Part shown: positions 16,096-25,037 of the stretch, one piece after another
How positions within the stretch are numbered: position 1 is the stretch's first letter
Layout of the letters: every line of letters begins with the position of its first letter
From: Desulfurococcaceae archaeon
Lineage (GTDB): Archaea; Thermoproteota; Thermoprotei_A; Sulfolobales; Desulfurococcaceae
Length of the DNA stretch: 64,000 bases
Direction: 5' to 3'
Assembly: GCA_023269825.1 (NCBI GenBank)
Contig: JAGDWI010000002.1
Coordinates: 62,001-126,000 of the forward strand
Program-made: the position numbers and the translations under genes
The notes under the pieces: model-generated
Told to the model about the DNA's origin: nothing
The model's input: only the letters and a program-made list of their open reading frames with translations
Database searches by the model: none

Positions 16096-16986
16096 TTAAA
16101 CTTTGCTACTTTGTTCTCTGATTAGCATGTTTTCCTGGATCACCTTCTTGAATGTTTCACCTGTAATTATAAGCGGAGAGTTCTTCGGTACTCTCAATGC
16201 TTTAGCGAGTACATCGCATTTAGCTCTGAGTAAATGTAGGGAATTCGTTCTATTAATCTCTAATGAAGCCTCCAAGTTCGCTATACCTTTAGCTATTACA
16301 TAGGAGTCATCGTTATCTATGTAGAATATTGGAGGCATGTTACCAGGAGTTTCAATTATTTCTACGTCTTCATCTATGAGTTCACGTAAGTCCATGAGAT
16401 CATCTTTTAAAACATCAATCTCATAGCTTTCACTGCGTACAATTATTGAGACTCTGTACCCGTTTTTCATTAATGCGTAAGCGAGAAGTAGGTCTACAGC
16501 TGCTTCGCCAGCGTTGTCGAGCACGAGATATATGTGCTTATTTCTCGGCAAAACTACTTCTTCCTCAATGAATGGTTCATGCCATATAGCTTTCTGTAGG
16601 TCTAATGGTTCATATCCAAGTGTACTTGTATCAATAATATTAGCTGCAGCTGAGAACCTCATAGCTATCCTTATATCCCAGCCAACGGCTTCTAATTCTC
16701 CGCGAATAAGTTGAGCAAGCTGTACTCCTACCTGATTTAGTTCTTTCTTCACGTGTTTATATGGGTCTTCTAGATTAGTGATTTGTTTTACTATATTGAA
16801 CGAGTTAGCAAATACATAGCTTCTCCCAGCACTGGTTTGTATGAGGTCAGCTATCTTGATAAGTAACTCGTGGAGAATATCTGTATGCTTCACTTTCACG
16901 AGGTCTTGGGAGCGGCTATATATTAAGCATAATTTGCATAGCTCACTATCTACCCATGCTCTCATCCAGCACCACCATGACTCCAT
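16096..16986 (-). CDS. DUF89 / ARMT1-like metal-dependent phosphatase family protein
   Basis: A 296-residue DUF89 protein. An N-terminal cysteine pair (CKLCL) opens a helical domain; the Rossmann-like core shows YLVLDNAGEAAVDLL with the Asp-Asn metal site, then VIAKGIANLE and LLRAKCDVLAKAL, the other two family signatures. DUF89 enzymes are metal-dependent phosphatases proposed to remove damaged phosphometabolites. ATG at 16986 follows GGTGATC. A second member is encoded at 36451-37341. It shares orientation with the small gene 8 nt upstream. The 3' end abuts the att copy at 16064-16087. Confidence 0.88.
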   Translation of the reverse strand: MESWWCWMRAWVDSELCKLCLIYSRSQDLVKVKHTDILHELLIKIADLIQTSAGRSYVFANSFNIVKQITNLEDPYKHVKKELNQVGVQLAQLIRGELEAVGWDIRIAMRFSAAANIIDTSTLGYEPLDLQKAIWHEPFIEEEVVLPRNKHIYLVLDNAGEAAVDLLLAYALMKNGYRVSIIVRSESYEIDVLKDDLMDLRELIDEDVEIIETPGNMPPIFYIDNDDSYVIAKGIANLEASLEINRTNSLHLLRAKCDVLAKALRVPKNSPLIITGETFKKVIQENMLIREQSSKV

Positions 16987-16993
16987 CGATTGA

Positions 16994-17281
16994 TCACCGC
17001 GTCGCAGGGAATTGTAATAACTGGTTTACAAACTCCGAGGGATGTAAGTCGCAGCAATAGTTGATATTGAGGAGTGCGTATACTTCGGTGTAATGCTTTA
17101 ATAGAACCATGTTTCTAAGCATTGCGTTGAGTAAGCTCCCTGAAGCTTCTCTAACAGTTATTCGAGGATAAAGGGAAATATAGGTGATTCTCTGAATAAC
17201 TCTGAGGAAATCATTAACTACTCTTCTAAATTCGTGAAGCTGTATGTTGAATCCATGCACATAGCTTTTGACAAAGACCAA
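16994..17281 (-). CDS. Hypothetical protein
   Basis: A 95-residue frame ending 8 nt before the DUF89 gene and in the same direction, so probably cotranscribed. The product is basic and helical (for example HEFRRVVNDFLRVIQRI) with a Cys pair in NINYCCDLH. No signal peptide, no recognised domain. Size and position suggest a real gene, perhaps a small partner of the DUF89 enzyme, but similarity evidence is lacking. Confidence 0.5.
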   Translation of the reverse strand: MVFVKSYVHGFNIQLHEFRRVVNDFLRVIQRITYISLYPRITVREASGSLLNAMLRNMVLLKHYTEVYALLNINYCCDLHPSEFVNQLLQFPATR

Positions 17282-17373
17282 CCACCCTACAACTTAAATT
17301 ATTAACATATGATTAGCTTTAAATACATTTACACAGCTCCTCCAGAACGAGTCAGTGGTGAGAGCTCGCGTTT

Positions 17374-17611
17374 CCCCTCTAACGGAAATACAAGTATTCA
17401 CAAATACCATCAAGCACCGTTAGAGGGGTTGCACCTCGATGCGGGTTCACTTGCTTCACCCACACTTCATGGGTGCCTGTCGAGCCCAACGCCACGGGGC
17501 TCCCATCTGAGTCTCTACGTCACCGCAGAGCGGGTCATCCGAGAAACTATAATGAGACGGGGGGGTATTTAAACAATACTCTACGACACTAAGTATTTAC
17601 AAGTATTCACA
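17374..17611. repeat. GC-rich structured element, probable IS605-type remnant
   Basis: Perfect 12-bp inverted repeat CCCCTCTAACGG (17374-17385) / CCGTTAGAGGGG (17417-17428), and a 14-bp direct repeat TACAAGTATTCACA at 17389-17402 and 17598-17611. Between the direct repeats is a GC-rich block rich in short palindromes; read on the minus strand it contains GGGTGAAGC and AGTGAACCC phrases like those around the tnpB element at 19560-20660. It fills most of the 475-bp gap 17282-17756, and I see no gene in it. A decayed transposon end or a structured RNA are both possible. Confidence 0.4.
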
Positions 17612-17756
17612 GATATTTAAACTTATCATCAATCCCATAACAGCCTTTGATTATTTAAAATCACTTCTTAATTTTACCTTGTACTCTTCGCCACGGAAAC
17701 CATTATTAATAATTAATGTTTACTGCTTCCACCAAACTTCTACTACCGTAATATTG

Positions 17757-18920
17757 CTAGGTATCGATTGATACTTTATATATAGTTGCTTTATTGCGTA
17801 TTAATTCGAGGATTACTATAGGCGTTGTCAGCGTGACAATTATTAGAACATGGTATGTTATAGGATCATCTATTGGCAATACCGTGTTCAACGCTATTAT
17901 TGTTAAACCCGCTAAACTGTACACAGAGGATAGAAACCCTGTTGCAGATGCTTCGAAACCACTCGTGTTCCTAGATACAACAGCGTATATACTTGTATCG
18001 TAGAAGGGGTATACTGGGAGAGCCCAGAGAATAATGAATAATAATGGAGGAGCGTATGGAAGTATGAGAAAGAGAATTAGATACGTGAAAATAGCTCCTA
18101 TAAAAGCTACTTCCTCATATCCTTTATCAATGAATTTTCCAATGAGAAATCTAAGAGGAGTACCGAGTAGAACTGGTAATGTCCCATAGAATAACCCATA
18201 GAAAAACCTTGAATTAATACTCGAGTTACTAATATTTATTATCTCTCTGAGTTTGGAGTCCATTATTAAAGCATTTATATTACTCCCAATGGATATCCCA
18301 ATGTAAGATAGTAATATTATAGGTGCTAGTTTAGCTAAATTTACGAAAACGTGTTGAATTCCCCTATTTAAACTAGTAGTAAGCTCTCTATCTTTCCCAG
18401 AGTAACCCATTGTAACCATGAATACAGCAAGTAAGTATAGAGAGGCCGTTATAAGTGCGAAGAACACTTGCCCCAAGTTAATGTACATTGGCCAAGCTAT
18501 CGCTGAACCTATGCCCCATCCTACTCCCATCGCTAAGCCAGCATATGAATACTTTGTGCCGACGCGAGCTCGATCCTCTATTAAGCTGCTTAAAGCAATA
18601 ATTGATACAATGCTGTAGAACAATGAGTAAAACCCTATGAATACTGTTACAAGCATCCAGTCTAATACCGTGAAAATTAATAGTAATGGAATAAAACCTA
18701 GTAAACCCAGTGCCAGGATCTTCTTTCTACCATACACGTCTCCAAGCGCGCCTATTATAAATGAAAGCAGTGATGGAGCATACTCAGCACCAGTTATATA
18801 GAGGATAACCCATGAACCATATAAGTCTACGCCGAATAAAGGTCGCGAAATAGTGTAATACAAACTATAAACGATGTTCAGCATCATTAACCCAGCTATT
18901 AGTTTCACCAATTTCTCCAT
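17757..18920 (-). CDS. Major facilitator superfamily permease
   Basis: A 387-residue protein with about twelve hydrophobic spans. The MFS loop 2-3 signature is visible as GALGDVYGRKKIL (usual GxxxDRxGRR), and a weaker equivalent LIGKFIDKGYEE appears between spans 8 and 9. ATG start next to GTGATC. It stands between two unknown genes and no enzyme is linked, so the substrate cannot be suggested. The intergenic DNA on its 3' side contains the GC-rich repeat element. Confidence 0.88.
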   Translation of the reverse strand: MEKLVKLIAGLMMLNIVYSLYYTISRPLFGVDLYGSWVILYITGAEYAPSLLSFIIGALGDVYGRKKILALGLLGFIPLLLIFTVLDWMLVTVFIGFYSLFYSIVSIIALSSLIEDRARVGTKYSYAGLAMGVGWGIGSAIAWPMYINLGQVFFALITASLYLLAVFMVTMGYSGKDRELTTSLNRGIQHVFVNLAKLAPIILLSYIGISIGSNINALIMDSKLREIINISNSSINSRFFYGLFYGTLPVLLGTPLRFLIGKFIDKGYEEVAFIGAIFTYLILFLILPYAPPLLFIILWALPVYPFYDTSIYAVVSRNTSGFEASATGFLSSVYSLAGLTIIALNTVLPIDDPITYHVLIIVTLTTPIVILELIRNKATIYKVSIDT

Positions 18921-18983
18921 CGATCACGGTCACCAGTACTACTTTGAACACATCTAGTTTCCTTGCATAGTGTTAAAGCACCC

Positions 18984-19421
18984 TTATTTCTTTTCGCGAA
19001 TGCTTAATTGTTTATGTAGGAAACGAGATTTCTTAACAATATCTGCAGGTATTTCGATTACTGCTCCCTCATGTTCCACGAAGTGCCTTCTACTGATATC
19101 AAATTTCATTATTTTGAAGACTTCTTCAAGCATCCAGTGCAATTGAGTACAGTGCATGCTTCCATCAACTGTTAAAACAGCTACTTCGCGGAATTTACAT
19201 CTCGCTAATACACCGGCTAGTTTAAATCCAAGCATGTTAACGTGCTCAGCTTCGGGACACGCAGTTAAAACCGCGTATCCTTTTAACTTGAGATCCTCCA
19301 CAACTTGTGGTTTCTCAACCTCAAGACATCTACTCACGACAGCTAATTTCTCAGCATCTCGAAAAATAGTTGATTTAGCGTTGACATCCATTAATCTAGG
19401 TAACTTATACAGAGTCACCAC
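18984..19421 (-). CDS. Conserved-looking hypothetical protein
   Basis: A 145-residue soluble protein with a Rossmann-like alternation of strands and helices: YAVLTACPEAEHVNMLGFKLAG, then FREVAVLTVDGSMHCTQLHW. The cysteines in the TACPEAEH and SMHCTQLH segments, each beside acidic or histidine residues, look like a metal or cluster site and are the most protein-like feature. The start is one of two adjacent GTG codons at 19421/19418 after AAAGGG. Family not recognised. Its promoter region ends where the tnpB element begins. Confidence 0.6.
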   Translation of the reverse strand: MVTLYKLPRLMDVNAKSTIFRDAEKLAVVSRCLEVEKPQVVEDLKLKGYAVLTACPEAEHVNMLGFKLAGVLARCKFREVAVLTVDGSMHCTQLHWMLEEVFKIMKFDISRRHFVEHEGAVIEIPADIVKKSRFLHKQLSIREKK

Positions 19422-19540
19422 CCTTTGACATGTAGACTAAGCGGGGAAATATTGATTACAACTGAAAGCCTAGATGCAACTTTGAGCTAGATAGGCAGAA
19501 GCTGGCATCAATAAACATATACCTAAAACACTCCAAGATG

Positions 19541-19661
19541 CGGGGGTTTCCCCACAGCAATGACCCAGAGGAAACAATGAAGGGGGAGCTGTTGGTCGGG
19601 GTCACCCCGAGCGGGTGGAGCCCTGTGACATGGATCCCGATGAAAAGGGGTCCCGAGGGCA
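19541..19661 (+). other. Structured leader / left end of the tnpB element
   Basis: GC-rich 120-nt stretch directly upstream of tnpB, starting with a GGGG-TTT-CCCC hairpin (19543-19553) and containing further short stems (for example GGGGTCACCCC). One frame is open across it but joins no known domain. It is the likely left end of the IS605-type element, with subterminal hairpins; the 5' limit is not fixed because no clear boundary or duplicate is available. Confidence 0.4.
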
Positions 19662-20578
19662 GTGAAGCCAAGAGTAGAGGACTTAATATCAAGCAACATC
19701 AAGCCCAATGAAACCCGAACCCCCAAGATATTCAGGGAATTATTGAGCCTCATGTATAGGTATAAGGAGGCATTAAACCACGCTATTAAAGTAGTGATTG
19801 AGGACGAGGCATTAACACTTGGTAAAGCACATAGACTACTCTATAATATCCTCAAGGAGAAGTATTAATCTACCGCCTAAAATTGCTCAGGACTGCTACC
19901 GCGAGGCAATAGCCATTGCCAAGTCGTGGCTCAACAACCCTAATAGAGGCAACATACCTAGAGCCAAGACTCTGAGGATCTGCCTAACGCACAAGTATAG
20001 TTATAGAATTAACGGTAACTACGTGGAGTTGCTTGGAGGCTCATACCTAAACCACAGAAATACCCTCCAAGAGGGGGTCTTAGCGGTGGATGTTAATGAG
20101 AAGCACATTGTTATTGGTAATTCCATGCTTGAATATAGGTTTAAACCCCTATTGAGAAGGCACTAGACGCATAATTGAGGACTGGGTTAAGAAGACATCA
20201 CGTGAGATCGTGGCGTTGGCGAAGCAGCATCAATACGCAGTCGCTAGGGAGGATTTAACGGGATTGGTGGAGAGTTTGAGGAAGCTCCCCCGGGAGCACA
20301 AGGTCTCCCTACTAATACTCAGCTACAGGAGGATTTCTCAGTGGATTGACTGGCAGTGCGGGAAATACGGAGCCCCAGTTGTAGCAGTAGACCCTATGGA
20401 TACATCCACGAAGTGTACAAGGTGTAGTAGTAAGATGAGGGAGAATGGTTATAGAGTGTTCAAGTGCCCTAGGTGCGGTTTCGAAGCCGATAGAGACACA
20501 GTAGCAGTATTAAACATCGAGAAAAGAGCCATAGACCAGATGGGGGGATCTCTGACCACCCCGACTGCCCCGCAGATG

Positions 20579-20658
20579 ACAGATGTAAACCCGAATAGAT
20601 GCAGGGAACCAGTGAACCCCCTAAAGGGAACCCTCGCCCTTCAGGGCGGGGAGGAGGT
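20579..20658 (+). mobile_element. Right end of the tnpB element (omega-RNA scaffold region)
   Basis: Sequence from the end of the tnpB frame through hairpin CGCCCT-TC-AGGGCG (20635-20648) to GGGGAGGAGGT. In IS605-family elements this end overlaps the 3' part of tnpB and is transcribed as the guide (omega) RNA scaffold, with the guide lying just outside the element. The same sequence, without tnpB, recurs at 31846-31926. RNA activity here is inference. Confidence 0.6.
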
Positions 20659-20684
20659 CAGAAGAATTATGTCAGAAGAATTAT
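20657..20684. repeat. 14-bp perfect tandem duplication
   Basis: GTCAGAAGAATTAT occurs twice in a row (20657-20670 and 20671-20684), exactly at the junction of the transposon right end and the EamA gene. The stop codon of the EamA gene falls in the duplicated unit. Confidence 0.85.
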
Positions 20685-21086
20685 TAATGCAGTAAAAACT
20701 AGTAGTGTAGCAACTAGTTTCTTGAGAGTTAATTCTTCCCCTAGGATTAAAATGGATAATAAAAGTACAAATAATACGCTTGTTCTATCAATTAGTGCAA
20801 CCTTGCTTGCTTCACCTCTCTGTAATGCTATAAAGTAAAAAATCCATGAGGCGCCACCTGCAAGCCCGCTCATTACTATAAATAAATACTCTAATCGAGT
20901 GAGTTTGAAGAGATCACTGAATCCCCTGTAGGAGTATAGAACTATGAACGCTAGTAGAGTCATAACAATGGATCGAAGCGCTGTAGCTGTCAGTGAATCA
21001 ACATTCTGCAACCCTATTTTTGCGAAAACCGTAGCTAAAGCAGCTGCAACTGCGCTTAGTAAAGCGTAAATAATCCAGTCACTCAT
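20667..21086 (-). CDS. EamA-domain (DMT superfamily) membrane protein, single domain
   Basis: A 139-residue membrane protein with about four to five hydrophobic spans, starting WIIYALLSAVAAALATVFAK and including GGASWIFYFIALQRGEASKV, the familiar EamA signature. Most EamA transporters have two such domains (~290 residues); single-domain forms of about 140 residues are known and act as dimers. ATG start after GGTGACA. The C-terminus (LIILLT) is encoded by a 14-bp sequence duplicated next to the tnpB element, so the original protein may have ended slightly differently. Substrate unknown. Confidence 0.85.
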   Translation of the reverse strand: MSDWIIYALLSAVAAALATVFAKIGLQNVDSLTATALRSIVMTLLAFIVLYSYRGFSDLFKLTRLEYLFIVMSGLAGGASWIFYFIALQRGEASKVALIDRTSVLFVLLLSILILGEELTLKKLVATLLVFTALIILLT

Positions 21087-21204
21087 TGAGATGTCACCTT
21101 TGAAATATAAACCGATAACAAATTAAATATAAGTATATTTAGTGGAATTATAGGAGATCTCGAAACTTATTTAAGGGTTTCTCCGTTTAAAAACTATTCC
21201 ATGG

Positions 21205-22359
21205 ATGCATTTGATAAGAGGAGTGAGGCTATGGGTTTTTAGCTACAGTGAAGAGCAACTAGAGAAACTAAAAGTAGATAAACAAATGCTACGTGAAATC
21301 ATTAAAGAACTCAAAAAATGGAGAGCTCACGCAACAATACTGCTAAGTCTATATGTACCACCAGGTAGACCTATTAGTGATGTCTTAGCATTGCTAAGAG
21401 AAGAAATGTCGGTTGCGGAAAACATCAAATTAAAGAAAACACGTAATGCTGTTACATGGGCGTTGAGTGTTGCATACGATAGGTTGAATAAAATACCTAA
21501 AATACCAGATAACGGCTTAGTCTTATTTGCTGGAATGAACCCTGATACCGGTGAAACAACGGTCGTAATGCTTGTTCCACCTGAGAGTGTACCAGTGTTT
21601 TTCTATAGGACAGATAAGTATTTCCACACCGAGTTCTTAGAGGAAATGATTACTGAGAGTAATATCGCGGGTTTAATAATCATTGAAAGAGACGCTGCAA
21701 CTATAGGGATACTTAAAGGTAATAGATTAGAAGTATTGGAAGAACTCGAGGCATATATTCCAGGTAAACACCATAAAGGAGGTCAAAGCCAGAGAAGATT
21801 CGATAGAATAATAGAGGAAATGGTTGAAGATTTCTACAAAAAAGTAGGTGAACACGCGAATAACATATTTCTACCTCTATACGAGCAGAAAAAATTAAAA
21901 ACAATAATTATAGGGGGTCCTGGTTACGCTAAACAAGACTTCATACAGGGAAACTACCTAGATTATAGACTTAAGCAAATAGTTGCATCTGAGTTAATAG
22001 ACGTATCTTACCAAGGTGAAGTAGGGTTAAGAGAATTAATAACTAAAGCCGGGGATTTACTTAAAGAGTACGAGTACGCTGATTCCATGAAGCAACTCGA
22101 GGAATTCAAGTATCATTTAGCTAAAGATGATGGATTAGTAGTTTATGGTGATGAAGAAGTAAAATTAGCACTCGAGCAAGGTCTACTAAAAACCCTCCTA
22201 ATTGGAGAGACAAGAGAAGATGTAAATCAATGGTTAGAAGCAGCTTCACATAAAGGAGTGAAAGTGGTTGTAGTGAGTAATGATCTCCCAGAAGCAGATT
22301 GGTTTAATAAAACCTTTAATGGTATAGCCGGTATTTTGAAGTTCAGAGTAGAATACTAA
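21205..22359 (+). CDS. prf1: Peptide chain release factor aRF1
   Basis: Archaeal/eukaryotic-type class I release factor recognising all stop codons, 384 residues. The N domain carries the decoding loop as AENIKLKKTR, the crenarchaeal version of NIKS, and the M domain has KGGQSQRRFDR with the GGQ motif that triggers peptidyl-tRNA hydrolysis. The C domain (after residue ~230) with GPGYAKQDF completes the fold. The 5' end is uncertain: TTTAAAAA at 21186-21193 looks like the TATA box, so ATG 21205 would be leaderless or nearly so, and GTG 21223 is an alternative. Monocistronic. Confidence 0.95.
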   Translation: MHLIRGVRLWVFSYSEEQLEKLKVDKQMLREIIKELKKWRAHATILLSLYVPPGRPISDVLALLREEMSVAENIKLKKTRNAVTWALSVAYDRLNKIPKIPDNGLVLFAGMNPDTGETTVVMLVPPESVPVFFYRTDKYFHTEFLEEMITESNIAGLIIIERDAATIGILKGNRLEVLEELEAYIPGKHHKGGQSQRRFDRIIEEMVEDFYKKVGEHANNIFLPLYEQKKLKTIIIGGPGYAKQDFIQGNYLDYRLKQIVASELIDVSYQGEVGLRELITKAGDLLKEYEYADSMKQLEEFKYHLAKDDGLVVYGDEEVKLALEQGLLKTLLIGETREDVNQWLEAASHKGVKVVVVSNDLPEADWFNKTFNGIAGILKFRVEY

Positions 22360-22484
22360 AAACTGATATTTCTCCTCCTCTTAAAAGCAAGCTCTTAGTT
22401 ATAAAACGAGTTTAATTATTTATCATGAGTAATTTTCACTGAACTCTCCTAAAATTAAGCTTGAAATTTCATTGGTGACTAGAA

Positions 22485-23696
22485 TTGCACGGTGTTGAAT
22501 CAGTTATTGGAGCATACTTGGCTATAATGCTAATTATTAGCGTAATGCTTGGTTTTTACGCACTGTTTAATAACTCAAGTGCTAACATAAATGATCAGCT
22601 GAACAACAGTATGGAGAAAATGCTTTATTTAAATAATCCTCCGGTGTTATCACTAAGTTACATTAATGAAAGTTTCATTAAACTAACCATATATCCTTAT
22701 ATTCCACTATACGTTAAAGAAATCTTAGTTAAAGACATCAATGGAACTATACTTGAGTACAAACCCCTCAATATATCTATCATGAATAGCTTCAACGTAG
22801 AGATCTCCAGGCCTAGGAGACCCGCAATCCTCGTGATAGTGTCGAGGAACGGGATAGTATACTACTATGCACCAAGATCAGATCCTAATTTAGCATCCGC
22901 CCCTGAGGAAATAAGAAGTAAAATTTACATAGATGATGAACTAATAAATTACCTTTCCTCAGGCAACTCGAACAATGAAGGTAGCGGTAATTCAGGTGTG
23001 GGCAATGTATTGGTTTTACACAGTGTAGGCTACAAGATCACTGTTGGAAGAGTCCCCGGCGACAAATTCAATGACGTGTTTTCACGTGGCCCGGTTCCAT
23101 GTCTACCTTACTTCCCCGATGTATACTCATGTAATATTAATGCTTACACTTTGCAGTCTCCATACTACTATGTAACTTTTCTAACGTATAATTATTCCGC
23201 GAGTAATTGGCAAGTTTCGAGTGATGGAACACTGTACTTAAATCTTTACGGTCTCTCCTCGCTCATTAGTTCGGGTTACCCATTCTTCCAAGTTTTAAAA
23301 TTCGCGAGGATTAAATCAGAGAATCCCGTGCAAATTTACTTTAATTACAGCGCGTTTTTCACTATGATGTATGGTAGTGACCCTGGTAATACATGGGTGA
23401 ACGTTGTTCTATACGTTCTACCACCATATTTTGAACTAGAAAATGCTATATTCCTGGCTCCTCCAACTATTTCAGGGCGCTCGGCTACTGGTTGGCTTTA
23501 CAGAGCTCTACTGGTTCAATTCCCACCCTATAGTTTACCGCGTGATTCCTCCAAAGCAACCTATGGACCAGTAACAGGTAACTTAACTCTAACGGTAAAT
23601 CCACTAGATTACGGTTACAGCGAGGTTTTAGTGGCTGTGGGATTCGAGATAATTACTACTGGGGGAAGATTATATGCTAATATATGTGTTCAATGA
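22485..23696 (+). CDS. Large secreted pilin-like protein
   Basis: A 403-residue protein beginning (TTG at 22485 after GGTGACTAGAA) with HGVESVIGAYLAIMLIISVMLGFY, which has the short N-terminus and uninterrupted hydrophobic helix of type IV pilin-like class III signals. The rest is a large Asn/Ser/Tyr-rich extracellular domain with a Gly/Ser/Asn linker near residues 160-175. No catalytic domain recognised. Its size suggests a surface adhesin or minor pilin that could be handled by the pilus machinery encoded at 10027-12829, although the genes are 10 kb apart. Ends with a 7-bp overlap into the convergent hydrogenase operon. Confidence 0.6.
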   Translation: MHGVESVIGAYLAIMLIISVMLGFYALFNNSSANINDQLNNSMEKMLYLNNPPVLSLSYINESFIKLTIYPYIPLYVKEILVKDINGTILEYKPLNISIMNSFNVEISRPRRPAILVIVSRNGIVYYYAPRSDPNLASAPEEIRSKIYIDDELINYLSSGNSNNEGSGNSGVGNVLVLHSVGYKITVGRVPGDKFNDVFSRGPVPCLPYFPDVYSCNINAYTLQSPYYYVTFLTYNYSASNWQVSSDGTLYLNLYGLSSLISSGYPFFQVLKFARIKSENPVQIYFNYSAFFTMMYGSDPGNTWVNVVLYVLPPYFELENAIFLAPPTISGRSATGWLYRALLVQFPPYSLPRDSSKATYGPVTGNLTLTVNPLDYGYSEVLVAVGFEIITTGGRLYANICVQ

Positions 23697-24673
23697 TATA
23701 TTACTAATGCAAAAATGGAGGAAAGCAGTGCAGGTATCAACCCATACTTGAATATTTGCGTTAATGCTTGTTCTATTCTATAACGACCCATTATGTTTTT
23801 AACTGTCACCACTGCGAGTAATAGTATAGTGTACTTTATTATTAAAACGATAGCTCCATTAACAGAGAAATGCCTAAATGGAGCTGGTCCACCCAGTAGC
23901 ACATATACGCCTACTATGAGCGCTATCGTGAGATCTAGATCATGTAGTAGTCTCGCAAGAGCTAAGATTGGCCCAGAGAACTCTGTTTCAAATCCTGCTA
24001 TGATTTCTTGCTCAGCTTCAGGTATATTGAATGGAGGAAACATTGCTTTAACTTGTACACTTATAATGTATGCTAGTGTTGAAAGCAACATTATTACTAG
24101 CGTTGATGCTTGTAACCATAGATTTGGAACATAAATATACGTGTTACTTATGCTCATGAAGGGTGTTTTACCACGTGTAGCTAGATATACTGGGACCACT
24201 AGACTAGCGAAATACGCTGGTTCAGCGATTGTTAGCACTGATAACAACCTTGAAACACCTATATTAGTGTATGGGTTAGGAGTGGTGAGAGCAGCTATAA
24301 TTAGCATGAATATGGGCATAATGCTTGTCATGTAGAAGAATACTAATATGTCGAATTCCCCTGCAACATTATATGGACTCAGAGGTAATAATATAGTGGA
24401 TGAAATAATGAACGCTATTCCAAGTATTAGGGAAAACTCAGCAGCTCGGATCATACTGTACTTTGTTTTAACTATCTCTTTGACTCTAAGTAGTTTCAGG
24501 AAGTCAAATAGTGGCTGCAGTAAACCAAATGGTCCAACGTAACTCGGCCCCATTCTCCTCTGGTATCTAGCGCTCAGTTTTCTAACTAAGTACTGAGTTA
24601 AAAAAGCTAGTGACACCATGAATAGTAGTCCCGGGAAGATTGTAATGCTGAATATTAATGTTGAAATCTCCAT
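23690..24673 (-). CDS. mbhM: Membrane-bound hydrogenase subunit MbhM (NuoH-like)
   Basis: Membrane subunit of the energy-converting hydrogenase, homologous to complex I NuoH; it links the peripheral catalytic arm to the ion-pumping membrane arm. The 327-residue product has about eight spans, with the family signatures RRMGPSYVGPFGLLQPLFDFLKLL near the N-terminus (key residues R-GP-GP-G-LQP) and FPPFNIPEAEQEIIAGFETE in the middle with its acidic run. ATG after GGGTGAT. It is the last gene of the 13-gene operon and abuts the convergent pilin-like gene. Confidence 0.93.
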   Translation of the reverse strand: MEISTLIFSITIFPGLLFMVSLAFLTQYLVRKLSARYQRRMGPSYVGPFGLLQPLFDFLKLLRVKEIVKTKYSMIRAAEFSLILGIAFIISSTILLPLSPYNVAGEFDILVFFYMTSIMPIFMLIIAALTTPNPYTNIGVSRLLSVLTIAEPAYFASLVVPVYLATRGKTPFMSISNTYIYVPNLWLQASTLVIMLLSTLAYIISVQVKAMFPPFNIPEAEQEIIAGFETEFSGPILALARLLHDLDLTIALIVGVYVLLGGPAPFRHFSVNGAIVLIIKYTILLLAVVTVKNIMGRYRIEQALTQIFKYGLIPALLSSIFALVIYH

Positions 24674-24680
24674 GGCTAAA

Positions 24681-25037
24681 TCACCCTATGAGTGAAGTTA
24701 ATATGAATGCTATGATGGCGATAATCAGTAGTAATGAGAACCAGGAAGACAGGAATTTATACCAATCATGTAAACTACCCGTGTGAACTCTTTCAACTAG
24801 AACCTTATATAATGACTTAGCGAACTTCTTAATGAAACCCCAGTATAGGGACGCTATGCTGGGTGTAATCGATGATACAACGCTTTCAGGTTCCCCGGAT
24901 AAATAAACTGAGGTGTTCCTGATTCTTCTGGATCTAAGAGCGTAGTATATTGTTATGAGGAGAAGTACAATGAACCCGGTTACTAGAGTAGTAACATAGA
25001 CTACTTCGTAAGGGCTTAATATCACTGTGTTCTTCAT
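24681..25037 (-). CDS. mbhI: Membrane-bound hydrogenase subunit MbhI-like
   Basis: A small membrane protein (118 residues) with one span near the N-terminus and one at the C-terminus, joined by a charged loop. Its place between the MrpD-like antiporter subunit and the NuoH-like subunit corresponds to MbhI of Pyrococcus Mbh, where it bridges the two modules. The frame can be read from 25058, but GGGTGTTACTCC before the ATG at 25037 and the ATGA overlap with the upstream stop favour the shorter form. Sequence similarity is hard to judge by eye, so the call rests mainly on position and topology. Confidence 0.7.
   Translation of the reverse strand: MKNTVILSPYEVVYVTTLVTGFIVLLLITIYYALRSRRIRNTSVYLSGEPESVVSSITPSIASLYWGFIKKFAKSLYKVLVERVHTGSLHDWYKFLSSWFSLLLIIAIIAFILTSLIG

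Larger units (their letters stand above)
19662..20695 (+). pseudogene. tnpB: tnpB (IS605 OrfB) RNA-guided nuclease, frameshifted and internally deleted
   Basis: Three consecutive frames carry one TnpB. Frame one (19662-19868, GTG start after GAGGG) gives the helical N-terminal domain; frame two (from ~19865) continues as NLPPKIAQDCYREAIAIAKS and reaches RuvC-I (VLAVDVNEKH); frame three (from ~20160) gives RuvC-II (AREDLTGL), a zinc finger CTRC...CPRCGF, and RuvC-III (DRDTVAVLNIEK). All three catalytic acids survive, but there are at least two frameshifts and missing segments before and after RuvC-I, so the gene is dead. The last frame runs on through the right end and stops inside the 3' end of the convergent EamA gene. 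No TnpA transposase is linked. Confidence 0.9.

Noticed and set aside
17309-17572. An 87-codon forward open frame over the GC-rich repeat module
   Set aside because: Composition is low-information, it follows repeat arms, and there is no SD; better explained as a shadow of repeat DNA.
19541-19661. RNase P RNA or SRP RNA, because of GC-richness and a GAGGAAA phrase
   Set aside because: Conserved RNase P and SRP core sequences are not present, and the stretch directly precedes the tnpB start like an element leader.
21325-21460. Loss of the NIKS decoding motif in aRF1 (NIKL instead)
   Set aside because: NIKL/NIKx variants are usual in crenarchaeal aRF1, so this is not evidence for an altered genetic code.
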